Assembly: GCA_022606425.2 (NCBI GenBank)
Contig: JAHDVF020000998.1
Coordinates: 529,694-593,693 of the forward strand
Direction: 5' to 3'
Source: Lepidostoma basale
Lineage: Eukaryota; Arthropoda; Insecta; Trichoptera; Lepidostomatidae
Length of the DNA stretch: 64,000 nucleotides
Translations under genes and position numbers: made by a program
The notes under the pieces: generated by a model
The model's database searches: none
What the model saw: only the letters and a program-made list of their open reading frames with translations
Told to the model about the DNA's origin: nothing
Shown: one piece after another, positions 36,891 to 48,702 of the stretch
Layout: each line of letters opens with the position of its first letter
How positions within the stretch are numbered: the stretch's first letter is position 1

Positions 36891-37344
36891 TTTCTATTAG
36901 AATTAACTATCTAGCAGATTTTTTTATTATAAGATTTCTCATATAAAACATTCCCTAACATATTTATGCAAAATTACTTAGGAACGAAATTTTGTGATGT
37001 GAAAAATCCAATTTATAATAAGCCGATAATTTGAAATAATATCTGAAATATTCGAAATTGTGAAATATCAAACTGAAATTCCAAACATTTCAGGAATATT
37101 AAATTAAATTGTTGGGATTAATAAGTTCCGAAGCCAGATTTGACCTGAATATTTTAACACTTTTCAATTATAATCCCACTAGAAATAATTTGTAAAAATT
37201 TTCCCGCCCTCAATATTGTCAGCTTAACAATAGGAAAAGGTATTTTTAATATCTGCTAAGGTATTCGATTAAACTTGAGGTATTTTGAATTTTCTAAGTA
37301 CAATTTCCACCCCTATTGATTTTATTTGAAATTGAATTAATAGG

Positions 37345-37805
37345 TCGTACAAATGGAGTTCTAGTTTCAATCCATATATATGGAAGCAAAGCATGAAACT
37401 GGCAGAAAAAGGAAAAAAACGTAATAAATGCGATAGAAATTAGATCCTTTAGACGTATGTGTGGTAAAACGATCTACGAAAGAGTTTAAAATGCATCAGC
37501 ATATTAATTAGGAAGTAACGTAGAGCGGAAGAAAGTATCATTAACAAAATTATGAAAGGATCACTGCGTTGGTTTGGTCACACGAAACCCATGGATGAAA
37601 AAAGTATACGCTTACGATTTGAATGGAGTACGGAGTCACGAAAGATCGAAGAAAACATGGCTTGACGAAATCAATCAAAATTAGTTCAGCCGTGTTAGAA
37701 TTCGAAAAAATCGACGTGCGTGTATGACTCGCTGCATGAATTCGGAGGATAGAGTAGTGTGGCAGTTCATTCTCTCTGCCTATCCTTTCGGGGAAATGAA
37801 ATGAT
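37345..37805 (+). mobile_element. LINE-G copy, subfamily C
   Basis: It has YGSKA-, MCGKTIYERV- and SLRWFGHTKPMDEK-like remains with many breaks. The 3' terminus is present (CTGCCTATCCTTTCGGGGAA), but the tail has become TTTTGTTGTTAATT instead of GTTA repeats. Confidence 0.7.
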
Positions 37806-37946
37806 GTTTTGTTGTTAATTTATCAAATAATGAGTGTGGATTTGTGAAACTATACTCGTACATCTATAAAAATTGTCTCCGGCATCTAACGTAATCTCTA
37901 GCCTCCAACGAAAATAAGGAGTTGATAAATAAGAGTTTTCTTTATA

Positions 37947-38926
37947 CAGGGTTATTGGTTATTGAATACATTACTTCTAGGAGGTTGTAGGGGAGGTTAT
38001 TTCCGATGAATTATATCATGTAAGGCATTATGCAAAAGTGAACCATTTTTGAGATAAAACGAATTTAAGTTTTTTTGAAATTTTATGAGGTCAGGTGTTT
38101 TAAAAACAAATTTAAAAATAACCGTTGGTCTAACTTTTATTTTTTTCTTAAATAAGTGAACATAACAGATATTTATTATCAATACAAAAACTAAAACCGT
38201 CTCTCCACATTAGGAAATATCATACATTTCAAATATTTTTATCGACAAGAAAATAGAAGAGTGTCGAATGAAAATATAAGAAGTGAATGCGGTGCGAATG
38301 ATGGTGTCATGAACAAAATAATGAAAGGATCATTAAGATGGTTTGGACATATGGAAAGAATATACGAAAATGAATGGTAAAAAAATCATGTGTTAACGAT
38401 CTAAATGGAACCAGAAATAGAGGAAGACCGAGGAAAACGTGGCACGATCAAATAAATCAAATATTGAATGTCGGCCATGTGAGGAGTCAGAGAAATCGAC
38501 GCGCGTGCATGACATGATGTATGTCAGGAATGAAAAGTGTGGCAGTCCTTTCTTTCTGCCTAACCCTTCGGGGAGACTGCGTGATGGTTAGTTAGAAAAT
38601 ATAAGAGTTTGTTAATAAAAATAATTAAAATGAATGATATTTCCATCTGGTATTTCCTAATGTGGAGAGACGGTTTTAATTTTTGTATTGATAATAAATA
38701 CCTGTATGTTCACTAATTAAGAAAAAATAAAAGTTGGATTATGACCAACGGTTATTTTTAAATTTATTTTTAAAACACCTGACCTCATAAAATTTCTCAA
38801 AAACACAAATTCGATTTAACTAAAAAATGGTTCAGTTTTGCATAATGCCATACATGACATAATTAATCGGAAATAACCTCCCCTACAACCTCCTAGAAGG
38901 AATGTATTCAATAACCAATAACCTTG
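37947..38926. mobile_element. Foldback element with ~280-bp inverted arms, LINE-G in its loop
   Basis: The left arm 37947-38226 and right arm ~38650-38926 are inverted copies of each other with only scattered differences, from CAGGGTTATTGGTTATTGAA inward to GTCTCTCCACATTAGGAAAT. TATA occurs immediately outside both ends (37943-37946, 38927-38930), so the target duplication is TA or TATA. Without the LINE insertion the element is ~630 bp with a loop of ~75-90 bp. There is no transposase frame. Confidence 0.9.
38262..38595 (+). mobile_element. LINE-G copy inserted in the foldback loop, with target duplication
   Basis: It is 5'-truncated in the YDRVSNEN region and 3' complete with GGTTAGTTAG. 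It is flanked by AGAAAATAGAAGAG (38248-38261) and AGAAAATATAAGAG (38594-38607), a 14-bp duplication with one mismatch. It contains small deletions, including part of MNVEEARE. Confidence 0.88.
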
Positions 38927-38939
38927 TATAATTACATAA

Positions 38940-40004
38940 TAATATAAAGATATATTGTTTTTCCTTATAAAGTGCCATAATTTTGGAATGTACATGTTGT
39001 TTCATAATGTGAAAATTCACGAATACGAACGGAGTACGAAGTTGCTAATGGATAGATAAGTAGGTTTACACATCACACAATGGGTATTTAAACGCTGGCT
39101 GCTCGTTTTCAAGGGGATTAATATTTAGTAAAGAAAGTTTCGCTCTCCAAACATGTCATTCAGATGTGTACTTTCCAAGTCTAAAAGCTCAAACTGAAAC
39201 GTATTACCGTTAAAGGCACTGTTTAATTTGTTTAAGAGTACCTATAAAATGGTACCTACTTATTTCAAACATTCAATACAAATATAAAGTCAGTTAGACA
39301 TATCTGTAGCATATTCTGAAGTATGGTATTCTTGGATGAAGATTCATATAATAATACTTTAAAATCATTAAAAATTGTTAAAAAAATTATTTATTAAAGT
39401 GATATTGAAAAAACCTTCAACTTTTCCAACAGATGCTCTATTTAAAATATTCGATGTACCACCTCTAGAAATAATATAATATGTAAAAATATCTCAATAA
39501 TACATTCACTTAAAAAAAACCCATTTCAATCGCTAATTCATCTTTGAGATATTCAAATACCATTTATATCCCAAAAGCTAACACGAAGTTTTACCAAAAT
39601 TGCAACATTTACCTGGGAATAAAGAATTACAACCTTCTCCGTGAGGAATTAAAAAAAATAAAAAAATTAAGTCAATTTAAAATGAGACTAAATTTATACC
39701 AAAATTCATTATACAGAGTATGAGCTAACATCCTTACAGTATTTGTTGTAATTAATGTGTAATATTTTGTACTTTATGATGATTTAGTATTGATCAGTAT
39801 GTAGTACCTTATACTTTTACTTTCTTATATTATATATATATTTTTATGTAGTGATATCCCTTACCTAGAACAGAAGTACTTCTTTTTGGTGAGGACCTAC
39901 GATTATTGGTTTAATATTATTTTATGTGTTATTTGTAATTTTTTTAACATTGTTAATGAAATTTATATAAAAAAAAAATTGGGTCGTAATTGAATGTATG
40001 TGGA
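38940..40004. other. AT-rich spacer, possibly old LINE debris
   Basis: 39400-39720 has a faint coding feel on the plus strand (NSSLRYSNT, ELKKIKKLSQFKMRLNLYQN) like degraded non-LTR sequence, but no motif can be confirmed. The rest is unassigned. Confidence 0.3.
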
Positions 40005-40190
40005 TAAAACTATTAAAGAAAGGATCCAGAAACGATTGTTGAGATATTTACACCCCAGGGAGTATAATTACTATCCTTTTTGTAACCCTTACCGTGTCTC
40101 ACAAGATTTTTGGATTTCAAAACTCCTAAAACCCGTCAAATGATCTTTCTAGTGAAGCATTTTTATTAACTATTATCCGGAGATGTTTAA
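40005..40190 (+). mobile_element. Jockey/CR1-like LINE fragment
   Basis: It encodes RIQKRLLRYLHPREYNYYPF, then decays. It is the same region as in 25660-25830, on the opposite strand. Confidence 0.6.
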
Positions 40191-40247
40191 ATTTATTTAT
40201 TTTTATTTATTCAAGAATATTGAGATCTTTGAAAACTTTACCTTACT

Positions 40248-40795
40248 TAACTAACTAACTAACTAACCAACACGCCGTCTCCCCGAAGGAGTAGGCAGAA
40301 ATAATGGACTGCCACACTTTTCTTTCCTGACATATTTCTCTCGCTTCCTCAACATTCATACATCATGTCATGCACGCGCGTCGATTTCTCTGACTCCTCA
40401 CATGGCCGACATTCAATATTCGATTTATTTGATCGTGACACGTTTTCCTCGGTCTTCCTCTATTTCTGGTTCCATTAACATCATTAACATATATATTTTT
40501 TACCTTCATTCATTCTTTCCTTATGTCCAAACCATCTTAATGATCCTTTAATTATTTTGTTCATGACACCATCATTCGCACCGCATTCACTTCTTATATT
40601 TTCATTCGACACTCTATCATACACAGAGTATTCTCACATTCATCTAAGAGATCTCATTTCTACTGCATTTATTCTACTTTCATCACATTCATCTGAGAGA
40701 TCTCATTTCTACTGCATTTATTCTACTTTCATCCTTCTTTTGCGAGTTAAAGGGTTGGTAGAAGAACACCATTGTGCACTGCCATTCTAGCTTTT
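40248..40795 (-). mobile_element. LINE-G copy, subfamily A, with exact-length 49-bp duplication
   Basis: It runs from the (GTTA)n tail at 40248 up to the [11 protein letters not shown] region at 40795. The block 40635-40683 is duplicated at 40684-40732 with one difference; it lies in the '[10 protein letters not shown]' coding segment. Confidence 0.85.
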
Positions 40796-40799
40796 TTTT

Positions 40800-41560
40800 A
40801 TTATTATCTTACTTTGATTACATTAATATCCTAATAAGTAACAAAGTGATGTCATATATTTCTTTTGATGTTCTTTTTTTACACCCTTTATAATTATAAT
40901 ATATTCGAGATTCACCCCTAGCTTTTAATTTACGACAACCTAATCTCACCTTACTTTAAATAAGTATAAATTTGTTTGTAAAGGGAACTAACAAACATTT
41001 AAAGTTATCCCTTAAATCTCGATTAGCACGATAAACAACGAATATGTATATAAAATATTAAAAAAGCAAATTTACGTTTTCTTTCGTCTAAAATGACGAG
41101 CTGACGTAATCGGGAAATGAATTTCGCAAGTGCAGAGGAGTGGAAGGCTGGAAAATCACGCATCCGTTCGTTCGAATTGGAAAATTTGTTTTTCGCCAAT
41201 TATTATTAATGCGGATACATATTTTTCCACGCACGTTAGCAATTCAGATTATTCAACGATAATGGAAGCGATTCAGGTGAAAATAGAGCTTTAACGAATG
41301 AAAATACTTTTTTTTTCTTTATTTATTTTATATCATATATTTTCGTCGATGTTAATTATCGATTTGTTGTGTGTATTCAAATTTAAAGAACATCGAATCT
41401 TTATACACTTTTGCAAACATGTTTCGGGCCGCTGACGCCTTTTCCCAGTGTAGAAATTTTAACAATTAAATGAGACCAAATCATTTTTAATATAATAAAT
41501 AAAAATAGATTAATTTTTAACTATTTATATAAAAAAAATTGTTATAAATATCACAATTGA
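40800..41560. other. Unassigned AT-rich spacer
   Basis: It has no coding frame or shared repeat. A GC-richer stretch at 41090-41190 is unassigned. Confidence 0.35.
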
Positions 41561-41569
41561 TTATATTTA

Positions 41570-41880
41570 GTCGCGACAGCTGTTTCGATAACCGATAGTC
41601 TTACAATCAACGATCGAGTTGATTGTAAGAACTGACGATGCTAACATCGGTTAGCGAAACAGCTGTCGCGACAAAATATAATCATTTGTGATTTTTCAAA
41701 ACAAAGTTTTTTTATTTAAACAGTTTATAATGTTGAAATATCAAACAATTTCCGCCAAAACAATGGATTATCTAATAATTTCATTTGCACATTCTTTTTA
41801 TTCACTGAGAGTGTCGCGACAGCTGTTTCGTCAACCGATGTTGGCATCACCAGGTGTTACACTAAATAAAAGTAACAAAT
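41570..41880. repeat. Palindromic repeats with ACAGCTGTCGCGAC ends
   Basis: An inverted pair has GTCGCGACAGCTGTTTCG at 41571-41588 and CGAAACAGCTGTCGCGAC at 41655-41672. A third copy on the minus strand is at 41814-41860. Adjacent 41700-41770 is the AAAGTTTTTTTATTTAAACA ... CAAAACAATGG edge also found at 6840-6910. Confidence 0.75.
41632..41671 (+). ncRNA. Hammerhead-ribozyme-like motif with perfect 6-bp stem II
   Basis: CTGACGA (41632-41638) is followed by one extra T, then GCTAAC (41640-41645), loop ATCG, GTTAGC (41650-41655), GAA, the self-complementary ACAGCTGT (41659-41666), C, and GCGA. The core matches CUGANGA...GAAA and the UH site is GUC. Stem I is poor: GTAAGAA against GCGACA do not pair. 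The minus-strand partner at 41575-41625 has lost part of its core. Confidence 0.45.
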
Positions 41881-42194
41881 AAAAAGATTTACTATTTATA
41901 GGGCAAAAAACTCATCAGTGTGGTTAGTCATAGTAAAAGTATATAGTATATGTATGTAAAATTAACCGAATTTAAATATTGGTATTACAGGTATTCAAGG
42001 AGGTTCGTATTTAATACAATGGATTTGAAATTTTATAATCGCTTACATATTCATATATAATGTTTGAAAAAATGGTAATTTTGTTTTTATTATTACTGAA
42101 TTTAAATATTATATATTATAGTTCTTGGTCCGTAAGGTTGGCTTCGCCTTATTCGGTTTTCCCCATCCATATAGCTGCTAAGGTCTGGAAATAA

Positions 42195-42250
42195 AGTACG
42201 GTCACTGTCGAAATAAAGACAAAAGTGGAAGTTGTTAAAATCATCGTTTT
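42195..42250 (+). repeat. Single arm of the AAATAAAGACAAAAGTGGAAG repeat
   Basis: A fragment (CACTGTCGAAATAAAGACAA ... GTTAAAATCATCGTTTTATT) of the ACCGGT palindrome family seen at 9395-9530 and 52430-52645. Confidence 0.5.
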
Positions 42251-42473
42251 ATTTAATTATTATTCTAGTTTTTATTAAGCTCTCTATTCATTTCGATAAT
42301 ACATTAAATAATGTAAAGAAAAATACTAAGGGGACCATTTCGATTAAATTGTAAAAAATGTTTCTACCATCATCTAATATTTTTTGGTTAAAATATCCTT
42401 TGAAGCTAATAGCATTATACATATGTACAAGTTTTTCATTCGATAAATGAAACAAAATTGTTTAATGTTTTTG

Positions 42474-42850
42474 AGGATTAATTGTTTCTCAATAGAGACG
42501 AAGATGTAAATTGTTTTTTTTGGAAACAGATTTAATTTCTGCTTAATGCTTAAAAATAATCTTAATAGATGGCGCTAAAATTGAACAAAAATGTGAAGTG
42601 TTTTTAACATAGTAGCATATATACAAGTTCCAAAAAATTGACGAAATGTTGTTAACATAAAGTGATCGCTTAACCCAACCAATGACAGGTCATAAGTCCT
42701 GTAAACGCCTCGACTACCATATTCTGTTTCCAAAAATAAAACAATTTACATCTTCGTCTCTATTGAGATACTATTAATCCTTAAAAATGATTGACCCGCA
42801 ATGGGTAAAATCCAGTATTTGTCTACAAGTATTTGTATACATTCAAAAAC
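42474..42850. repeat. FB-A foldback element
   Basis: The inverted arms 42474-42518 and 42743-42784 carry AGGATTAATTGTTTCTCAAT and its return. The right arm is followed by the ACCCGCAATGGGTAAAATCC and TACAAGTATTTGTATACATT outer block. The inner part holds AATGACAGGTCATAAGTCCT. Confidence 0.75.
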
Positions 42851-43140
42851 CATTTGTTTAATATTTAGTTAAATTTCCTGTCAAATCAATGTTTTGAACA
42901 TTAATCAAAAGCTACGTAACCAGTTAATCGATAATCTGTAAAGCTTGCCTCAACAACAAGCGCCACCTATCGGCAGGAAAGGATCCTACAGTGGCGCTAG
43001 CTAACTGTATTACCGATGGAGCGTTGCACTGATTGGCTGTTCGATGCTCATTAAAACATCGTTACACAGCGTTACAATTTACAAGGGATGGTATACGAGT
43101 ATATTCAAAATTTATATAAGAATATATAAAAAAATCATTA

Positions 43141-43317
43141 TAACTAACTAACCACCACGCCGTCTCCCCGAAGGGGTAGGCAGAAATAATGGACTGCCAC
43201 AGTTTTATTTCCTGACATGTTTCTCTCGCTTCCTCAACATTCATACATCGTGTCTTGCACTTTCTCACTCATTCACACCCATGACATTCAATATTTGATT
43301 TATTTGATCGTGCCACG
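43141..43317 (-). mobile_element. LINE-G 3' terminus
   Basis: It has a (GTTA)2-like tail and the terminal ~175 bp with a small deletion. It stops where another LINE (43376 on) follows after a short unassigned piece. Confidence 0.85.
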
Positions 43318-43375
43318 TGCCACCACTATGGAAACACCTTGTATTATTGAATCATTACAAAAAGAGAACGACATC

Positions 43376-43600
43376 AGCTGTATTATTATTAGGTCCCCCG
43401 ACGTTGGCGATCACTCTGGTAAACTCTTCCCTATCCTGCGCTGTACGGAATAGCTCCTCCACAGTTCCGATTCCCGTCCATTTCCTCACATTACAGCCAA
43501 GAGATCTGCCTTCACCCTGCCCCCCTGCGGCCCTCTATTTTTCCCTTCAAAATTAGATGCAGCAAGTGATATTTTTCGATAGCTGTATTAGTAAGTAAGT
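43376..43600 (-). mobile_element. LINE 3' end (SWLRNIREWT group)
   Basis: The minus strand encodes KYHLLHLILKGKIEGR, then frame-shifted CNVRKWTGIGTVEELFR and REEFTRVIANVGGPN. It is a decayed relative of 26095-26665. Confidence 0.6.
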
Positions 43601-43609
43601 TTTTTGTCT

Positions 43610-44110
43610 AATATGAAATCAGCTATTTGCGACTGCATGATTTATTTGTAATTTTATTGAATAATTAATCTTGAAAAGGATGCCATATGTTTTTAGAAGT
43701 AATCAAAGTAATATTTATTGCAAAAGAAACATTGAGTGCAGAAATAATATTCACATTATTTATTATAAAAGTCATTGAGTTATATCTTTGGTTAACCCTA
43801 GAGTAGTGAAATAAATTCTTTTCTGGCGCAGCATCAACCGGTTTAAAGGCGTATCCTTCACTAAAATTGCAAAAATGGAGAGCGCTTTGAGAGGGTTAAT
43901 TGAATACCGATCCATCGTAGCTTACCGGGGTGTTTTAAAAATCGAATTTATGACGACACGACATTTAAAAATAACTGACATCGTTAAAAATAGAAAACTG
44001 CAGGAGGGTGGGTAATCGCCCACTTTATCGATGGAAAAAATACCTCACTTTCAATCTATGATCAAGGATTATTTTAAAAAAATGTTGTAATCTTCATGAT
44101 TGTCAAACTA
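43610..44110. other. Unassigned spacer
   Basis: Nothing recognised. Confidence 0.35.
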
Positions 44111-44114
44111 TACA

Positions 44115-44567
44115 CATTGGAAGGATGAAAGTAGCATGAATGCAGTAGAAATGAGATCTCTTAGACGAATGTGGTGATACTCTGTGTAAGATGTCGAATG
44201 AAAATATATGAAGTGATTGCGGTGCGAATGATAGTGTTGTGAACAAAATAATTAAAGGATCATTAAGATGGTTTGGACATATGGAAAGAATGCATGTAGA
44301 AAGAATGGTAAAAAATCATATGTTAACGATGTAAATGGAACCAGAAATAGTGGAAGACCGAGGAAAACGTGGCACGATCTTATAAATCAAATTTTGAATG
44401 TCGGCCATGTGAGCAGTCAGAGAAATCAACGCGCGTGCATGACACGATGTATGAATGTTGAGGAAGCGAGACAAATATGTAAGGAAAGAAAAGTGTGGCA
44501 GTCCATTCTTTCTGCCTACCCATTCGCGGAGACGCTGTGATGGTTATTTAGTTAGTTAGTTAGTTTA
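44115..44567 (+). mobile_element. LINE-G copy, subfamily A
   Basis: It runs from [21 protein letters not shown] sequence to the (GTTA)n tail at 44545-44566. An open frame covers the last ~90 codons ([20 protein letters not shown] ... [12 protein letters not shown]), with frameshifts upstream. Confidence 0.85.
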
Positions 44568-44895
44568 GATATTAGAACGGATTTTCAAATAATATAGAGG
44601 GTGTGAGCCTACTTTATTAAAAATATTACGATAAGCAGTTTTAAAAAAGATTTTACTTTATTAGAAGCAAAAGTATGGGATGAATGGTGATTGAATATTT
44701 AATACACTAATAATGCTTAACGCATTCAGTTACGGGATTCCGCTAAATATTTAAAATTTGAAGTTTTATAAGGGTACGGCCACACCGGAGTGCCAGGGTA
44801 GGAGTCAAAATGAACACCTGGCGAACCAACGTATGGCGTACTATGGGACCGGCCGTATTACAGGCAGCCCTTGACTTTCGAACGTAATTGTCTCT

Positions 44896-45750
44896 TTTTA
44901 TTGTTTCTTGAACGATGATGTAAAACTCCATATTAAATAATTAAACCGAAGTTTTATTATACTCGTATATTATGGGAATGACATGTTTCATACCCTAGAT
45001 CCAAATAACGTACCAATTCCGCTACACATTTATAATAAAGAGTACGCTCTTAACCTACTGGAACAATTAGAAAAATTTCAAAATTATAAACTCACACTTT
45101 GATGCACCCTGTCTACTCGACAGTAAAAAATTTAATATACCAACCCGAAATTTAAGAAATTTTAAACTTTTCCGCGAAAATCTACATAAAACCAACTATG
45201 GATATAATGCACCTATACCGAGAATGACTAGACTGGCAAATTCTTGTCATGACTTAGATTTTTTTGGAATAAATCTAAATTCCTTTATTTATACACTTAA
45301 AAAGTATCGACCTCTACCAAACCCTTAATTTATTTTTATTTTTAAACTAGTTCATAGTATTAATGTACGTGATTTTTCGAACCTTCTGTTTCTATGTCGA
45401 TTTGAATGAGTCCTTTGTAATCTTTTTGTAGTCCTTAAATAATGTATATACCTACCTGTAGTCTTAGTTTTATAATTGTACTTCTCCGTTAATAATCTTA
45501 TACCTGTATTCTTAATTTTAACTATGTCCTATCTTTAATACCTGTATTCTCATTTATAATAGTGTCCTTTTTTCATCAAAAACCTATTACAATACTTACC
45601 TGCATTATTAAGACTGATCACAGACTTAACTCGTCTTAGGCTTAATTTTTACCGTTGCTCATAAAATGTTCATAGATTTAAGTAAACTGTCTGTAATAAA
45701 ATAATGTATTGGAATTTATTCCGTTTATAACAATAAAAAAAAAAAAATAA
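44896..45750 (+). mobile_element. Palindromic repeat edge joined to a decayed LINE 3' end
   Basis: 44896-44990 is the TTGTTTCTTGAACGATGATG ... GGGAATGACATGTTTCA arm. From 44992 the plus strand encodes DPNNVPIPLHIYNKEYALNL, EQLEKFQNYKLTL and frame-broken continuation. After 45340 comes an AT-rich 3' UTR ending in an A-rich tail near 45750. The LINE group is uncertain. Confidence 0.45.
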
Positions 45751-46239
45751 AAAACATTTATTCATCCCCACCCCTTAATGTATTTCCGATATATAATTAG
45801 ATTCAAAGAACGCTTGATTCTGCACTGTATTTATTTCACATATCAGATGCAGAGGAGGATAATACATCAATTGAATCTACGCACATAGGGTGGTGATTTT
45901 ATTTTATATATAATACTTAGAATCATTAGTCACCTTGAAATATGTAAAATCATTTGTAAAAATATGTTTTTCTTAGAAACACTTCATTACGTCCCACCTC
46001 AAGTAACTTATTTTTGATTTATATAATATCATTTAGTATCCCCTAAATATGTAACCATTGTCATAAAATTTCTTAACGAGTTCCAAGAAACACTTTCCAA
46101 TATTTCTGGACCTACCCAAATAATTCTTAGTTAAAAATGTATAAAGTCACAATTCTTTGTTAAAAATGTATAAAGTCACATCAATTTTCTTTAAGAATTT
46201 TACATGTTACTGCTCCATTTACTAGTGTATATAAACTGC

Positions 46240-46924
46240 AAAAAAACTTGGAAAAAACTTGGAGCAAGTAGTTGAGTTTGTGTATTTAGGTAGTATGTTT
46301 ACAAGAGATGGGAGAGTGGAGAGGGATATTGAAAGAAGGGTTGGGGCAGGCAACAAAGTGAATGGTGCACTTAAAGTTGTCATCGCAAACAAAACCTATC
46401 CAAAAAAGCTAGAATGGCAGTGCACAATGGTGTTCTTCTACCGACCCTTATGTATGGAAGCGAAGCATGGAACTGGCAAAGGAAGGATGAAAGTAGAATA
46501 AATGCAGTAGAAATGAGATCTCTTAGACGAATGTGTGGATATTGTGTGTATGATAGAGTGTCGAATGAAAATATAAGAAGTGAATGCGGTGCGAATGGTG
46601 TCATGAACAAAATAATGAAAGGATCATTAAGATGGTTTGGACATATGGAAAGAATGAATGAAGAAAGAATGGTAAAAATTATATGTTAATGATGTAAATG
46701 GAACCAGAAATAGAGGAAGACCAAGGAAAACGTGGCACGATCAAATAAATCAAATATTGAATGTCGGCCATGTGAGGAGTCAGAGAAATCAACGCGCGTG
46801 CATGACACGATGTATGAATGTTGAGGAAGCGAGAGAAATATGTCAGGAAAGAAAGGTGTGGCAGTCCATTCTTTCTGCCTACCCCTTCGGGGAGATGGCG
46901 TGATGGTTAGTTAGTTAGTTAGTT
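46240..46924 (+). mobile_element. LINE-G copy, subfamily A, well preserved
   Basis: It begins at [40 protein letters not shown] just after the RT palm. It continues through [20 protein letters not shown] and [20 protein letters not shown] to the 3' terminus and (GTTA)n at 46902-46924. It has only a few frameshifts. It shares AAAGGAAGGATG with the copy at 32145-32960. Confidence 0.88.
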
Positions 46925-46949
46925 ATAAACTGCAATGAGTTGAAGTTTC

Positions 46950-47052
46950 GTCACATTTGATAATGCCTAAGAAGGGCGAAACATGTCATTTCAATAAAAT
47001 ATAATAAAACTTCTAGAAAAATGACGTCTTCATTCGTATTAATTATTTAATT
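46950..47052 (+). repeat. GCGAAACATGTCATTT palindromic repeat
   Basis: The order is TTTGATAATGCCTAAGAAGGG, CGAAACATGTCATTTC, AATAAAATATAATAAAACTT, CTAGAAAAATGACG. The GAA-ACATGT-C layout is that of a hammerhead 3' half, but the CTGANGA core reads TTGATAA. Confidence 0.55.
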
Positions 47053-47451
47053 GATCCTGAAAATGTGTGCGAAAGTAAAGCTCATGCAAAAAACAACGCT
47101 TAAATGGTGAGTATTTTAAATTTGTCGAACCAGTTCTTTCTTGCTAGAAATTCCTCATTTGAATATTCTTTTTCTTGATTTTTTATTGTTCGTATTAACA
47201 GTGAAGTTTTTTCAATTCTCACTCATCTTAATGTGTAAATATTAACACGTATGTATTGTATATAAACAAATAAACCGGCAAAACGCGTAGTGTCAGTTCG
47301 TACCACAAAGCAAGACTGAACTTGTTTCAAACGTACAAACGGAGATGAGAGCGACTGCACGCGAGACACAAGTGGGGATCGTTTATCGAACAAAAGACGA
47401 CCTGAGAAATCATTTTGTATTTTATTTACATAACATCCACAAAATAATATA

Positions 47452-47638
47452 GCATGACCAAATTAATCAATATTTAAAGGTTGGTCATGTTAGAAGTCGG
47501 AAGAATCGACGTGCGTGAATGACTCGCTGTATGAATGTGGAGGAATCTGGAGAGGTGTGCCAGGATAGAGTAGTGTGGCGGTCCATTCTCTCTACCTACC
47601 CCTACGGAGAAACGGCGTGTTGGTTTGTTTGTTTGTTT
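47452..47638 (+). mobile_element. LINE-G copy, subfamily C, with (GTTT)n tail
   Basis: It covers the final ~185 bp ([24 protein letters not shown], MNVEESGEVCQDRVVWRSIL) and ends GGCGTGTTGG followed by TTTGTTTGTTTGTTT rather than GTTA repeats. Confidence 0.8.
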
Positions 47639-47939
47639 TCCACAATATATGTTGATTAATCAGATCAGTGTAAATTGTGTTAAAAAAATATTTTAAGGTG
47701 CGTCAAAGTTCATTCTTAGAAATAAAACAAGTTTTTACAGAAACAAAACTACTAATCAAACTTTTCCATAAAGTGCATAATCTTTGATTGCTAATCTACT
47801 AATCAGATGATTGCATGAAAAAAAAAATAGTAACAATAAATAAGGCTACTCCCTTTTTTCCATTTTCAAAAATTAATTCATACTAAATGTTATAACCCAA
47901 TCGCGATTATGTCTATGATGCATCATGAATCAAATTAAA

Positions 47940-48243
47940 AAAGAATGAGATGGTTTGGACATATGGAACGAATGGATGAGAGTAGAATTGTTAAAAAGTT
48001 GTACATAAGCAGCGTGAGTGGGAAAAGAAGCCGAGGATGACCGAGGAAAACATGGCATGACCAAATTAATCAATTACTAAAAGGCGGCAACATTCGAAGT
48101 CGGAATAATCGACGTGCGTGCATGGTACGATGTATGAATGTAGAGGAAGCCCGAGAGGTATGCCAGGACAGGCCATTGTAGCGATCTATCCTCTCTGCCT
48201 ACCCCTCCGGGGAAATGGCGTGATGGTTAGTTAGTTAGTTAGT
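47940..48243 (+). mobile_element. LINE-G copy, subfamily B
   Basis: It runs from [20 protein letters not shown] through [20 protein letters not shown] to YPSGEMA and the (GTTA)n tail at 48226-48243. It has two in-frame stops. Confidence 0.85.
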
Positions 48244-48559
48244 TTTTTGAAATTTATAAACTAATTACAAAAACTCAGATTTTTTTCTTGGGTTTCAATG
48301 TGTTACATCATTACGAGGTGTTATGGGAGCAAGAAAGATTATTAAAAATGACAGTGTTATAAGTTCCATAAAATTGCTTCCCTAAGGATATAAAATTTGT
48401 TTTGAAGTGGATATTTAATGATAATTTTATGAAGTCAACTAGAAATCACAAGTAAGCAAAAAAATCTTTTTCCTGTAAAACAAGTTATGATATTTTGTGG
48501 AAATTATTATGGATTCGTGATGTGTATTATGGGTGAGTTCCATTTAATTGTAAATAATT

Positions 48560-48660
48560 CACAATAGAAGTTTATTCAACGGGACAGAGCGCTCGGTTTC
48601 CAATCCAAGGGAATTGGGTTCAAGTCTGGACGCGACCCGATTCCCTTTTCAGAATAATGT
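48560..48660 (+). mobile_element. tRNA-derived SINE remnant
   Basis: It has ACAGAGCGCTCGG, GGGTTCAAGTCTGGACGCGA and CAGAATAATG in the same order as the minus-strand element at 20612-20715. The A-box side is truncated. Confidence 0.5.
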
Positions 48661-48702
48661 TAGATTTTTTAAATTCTATTGTAATTTCTTTCATCTTCTT
48701 CT

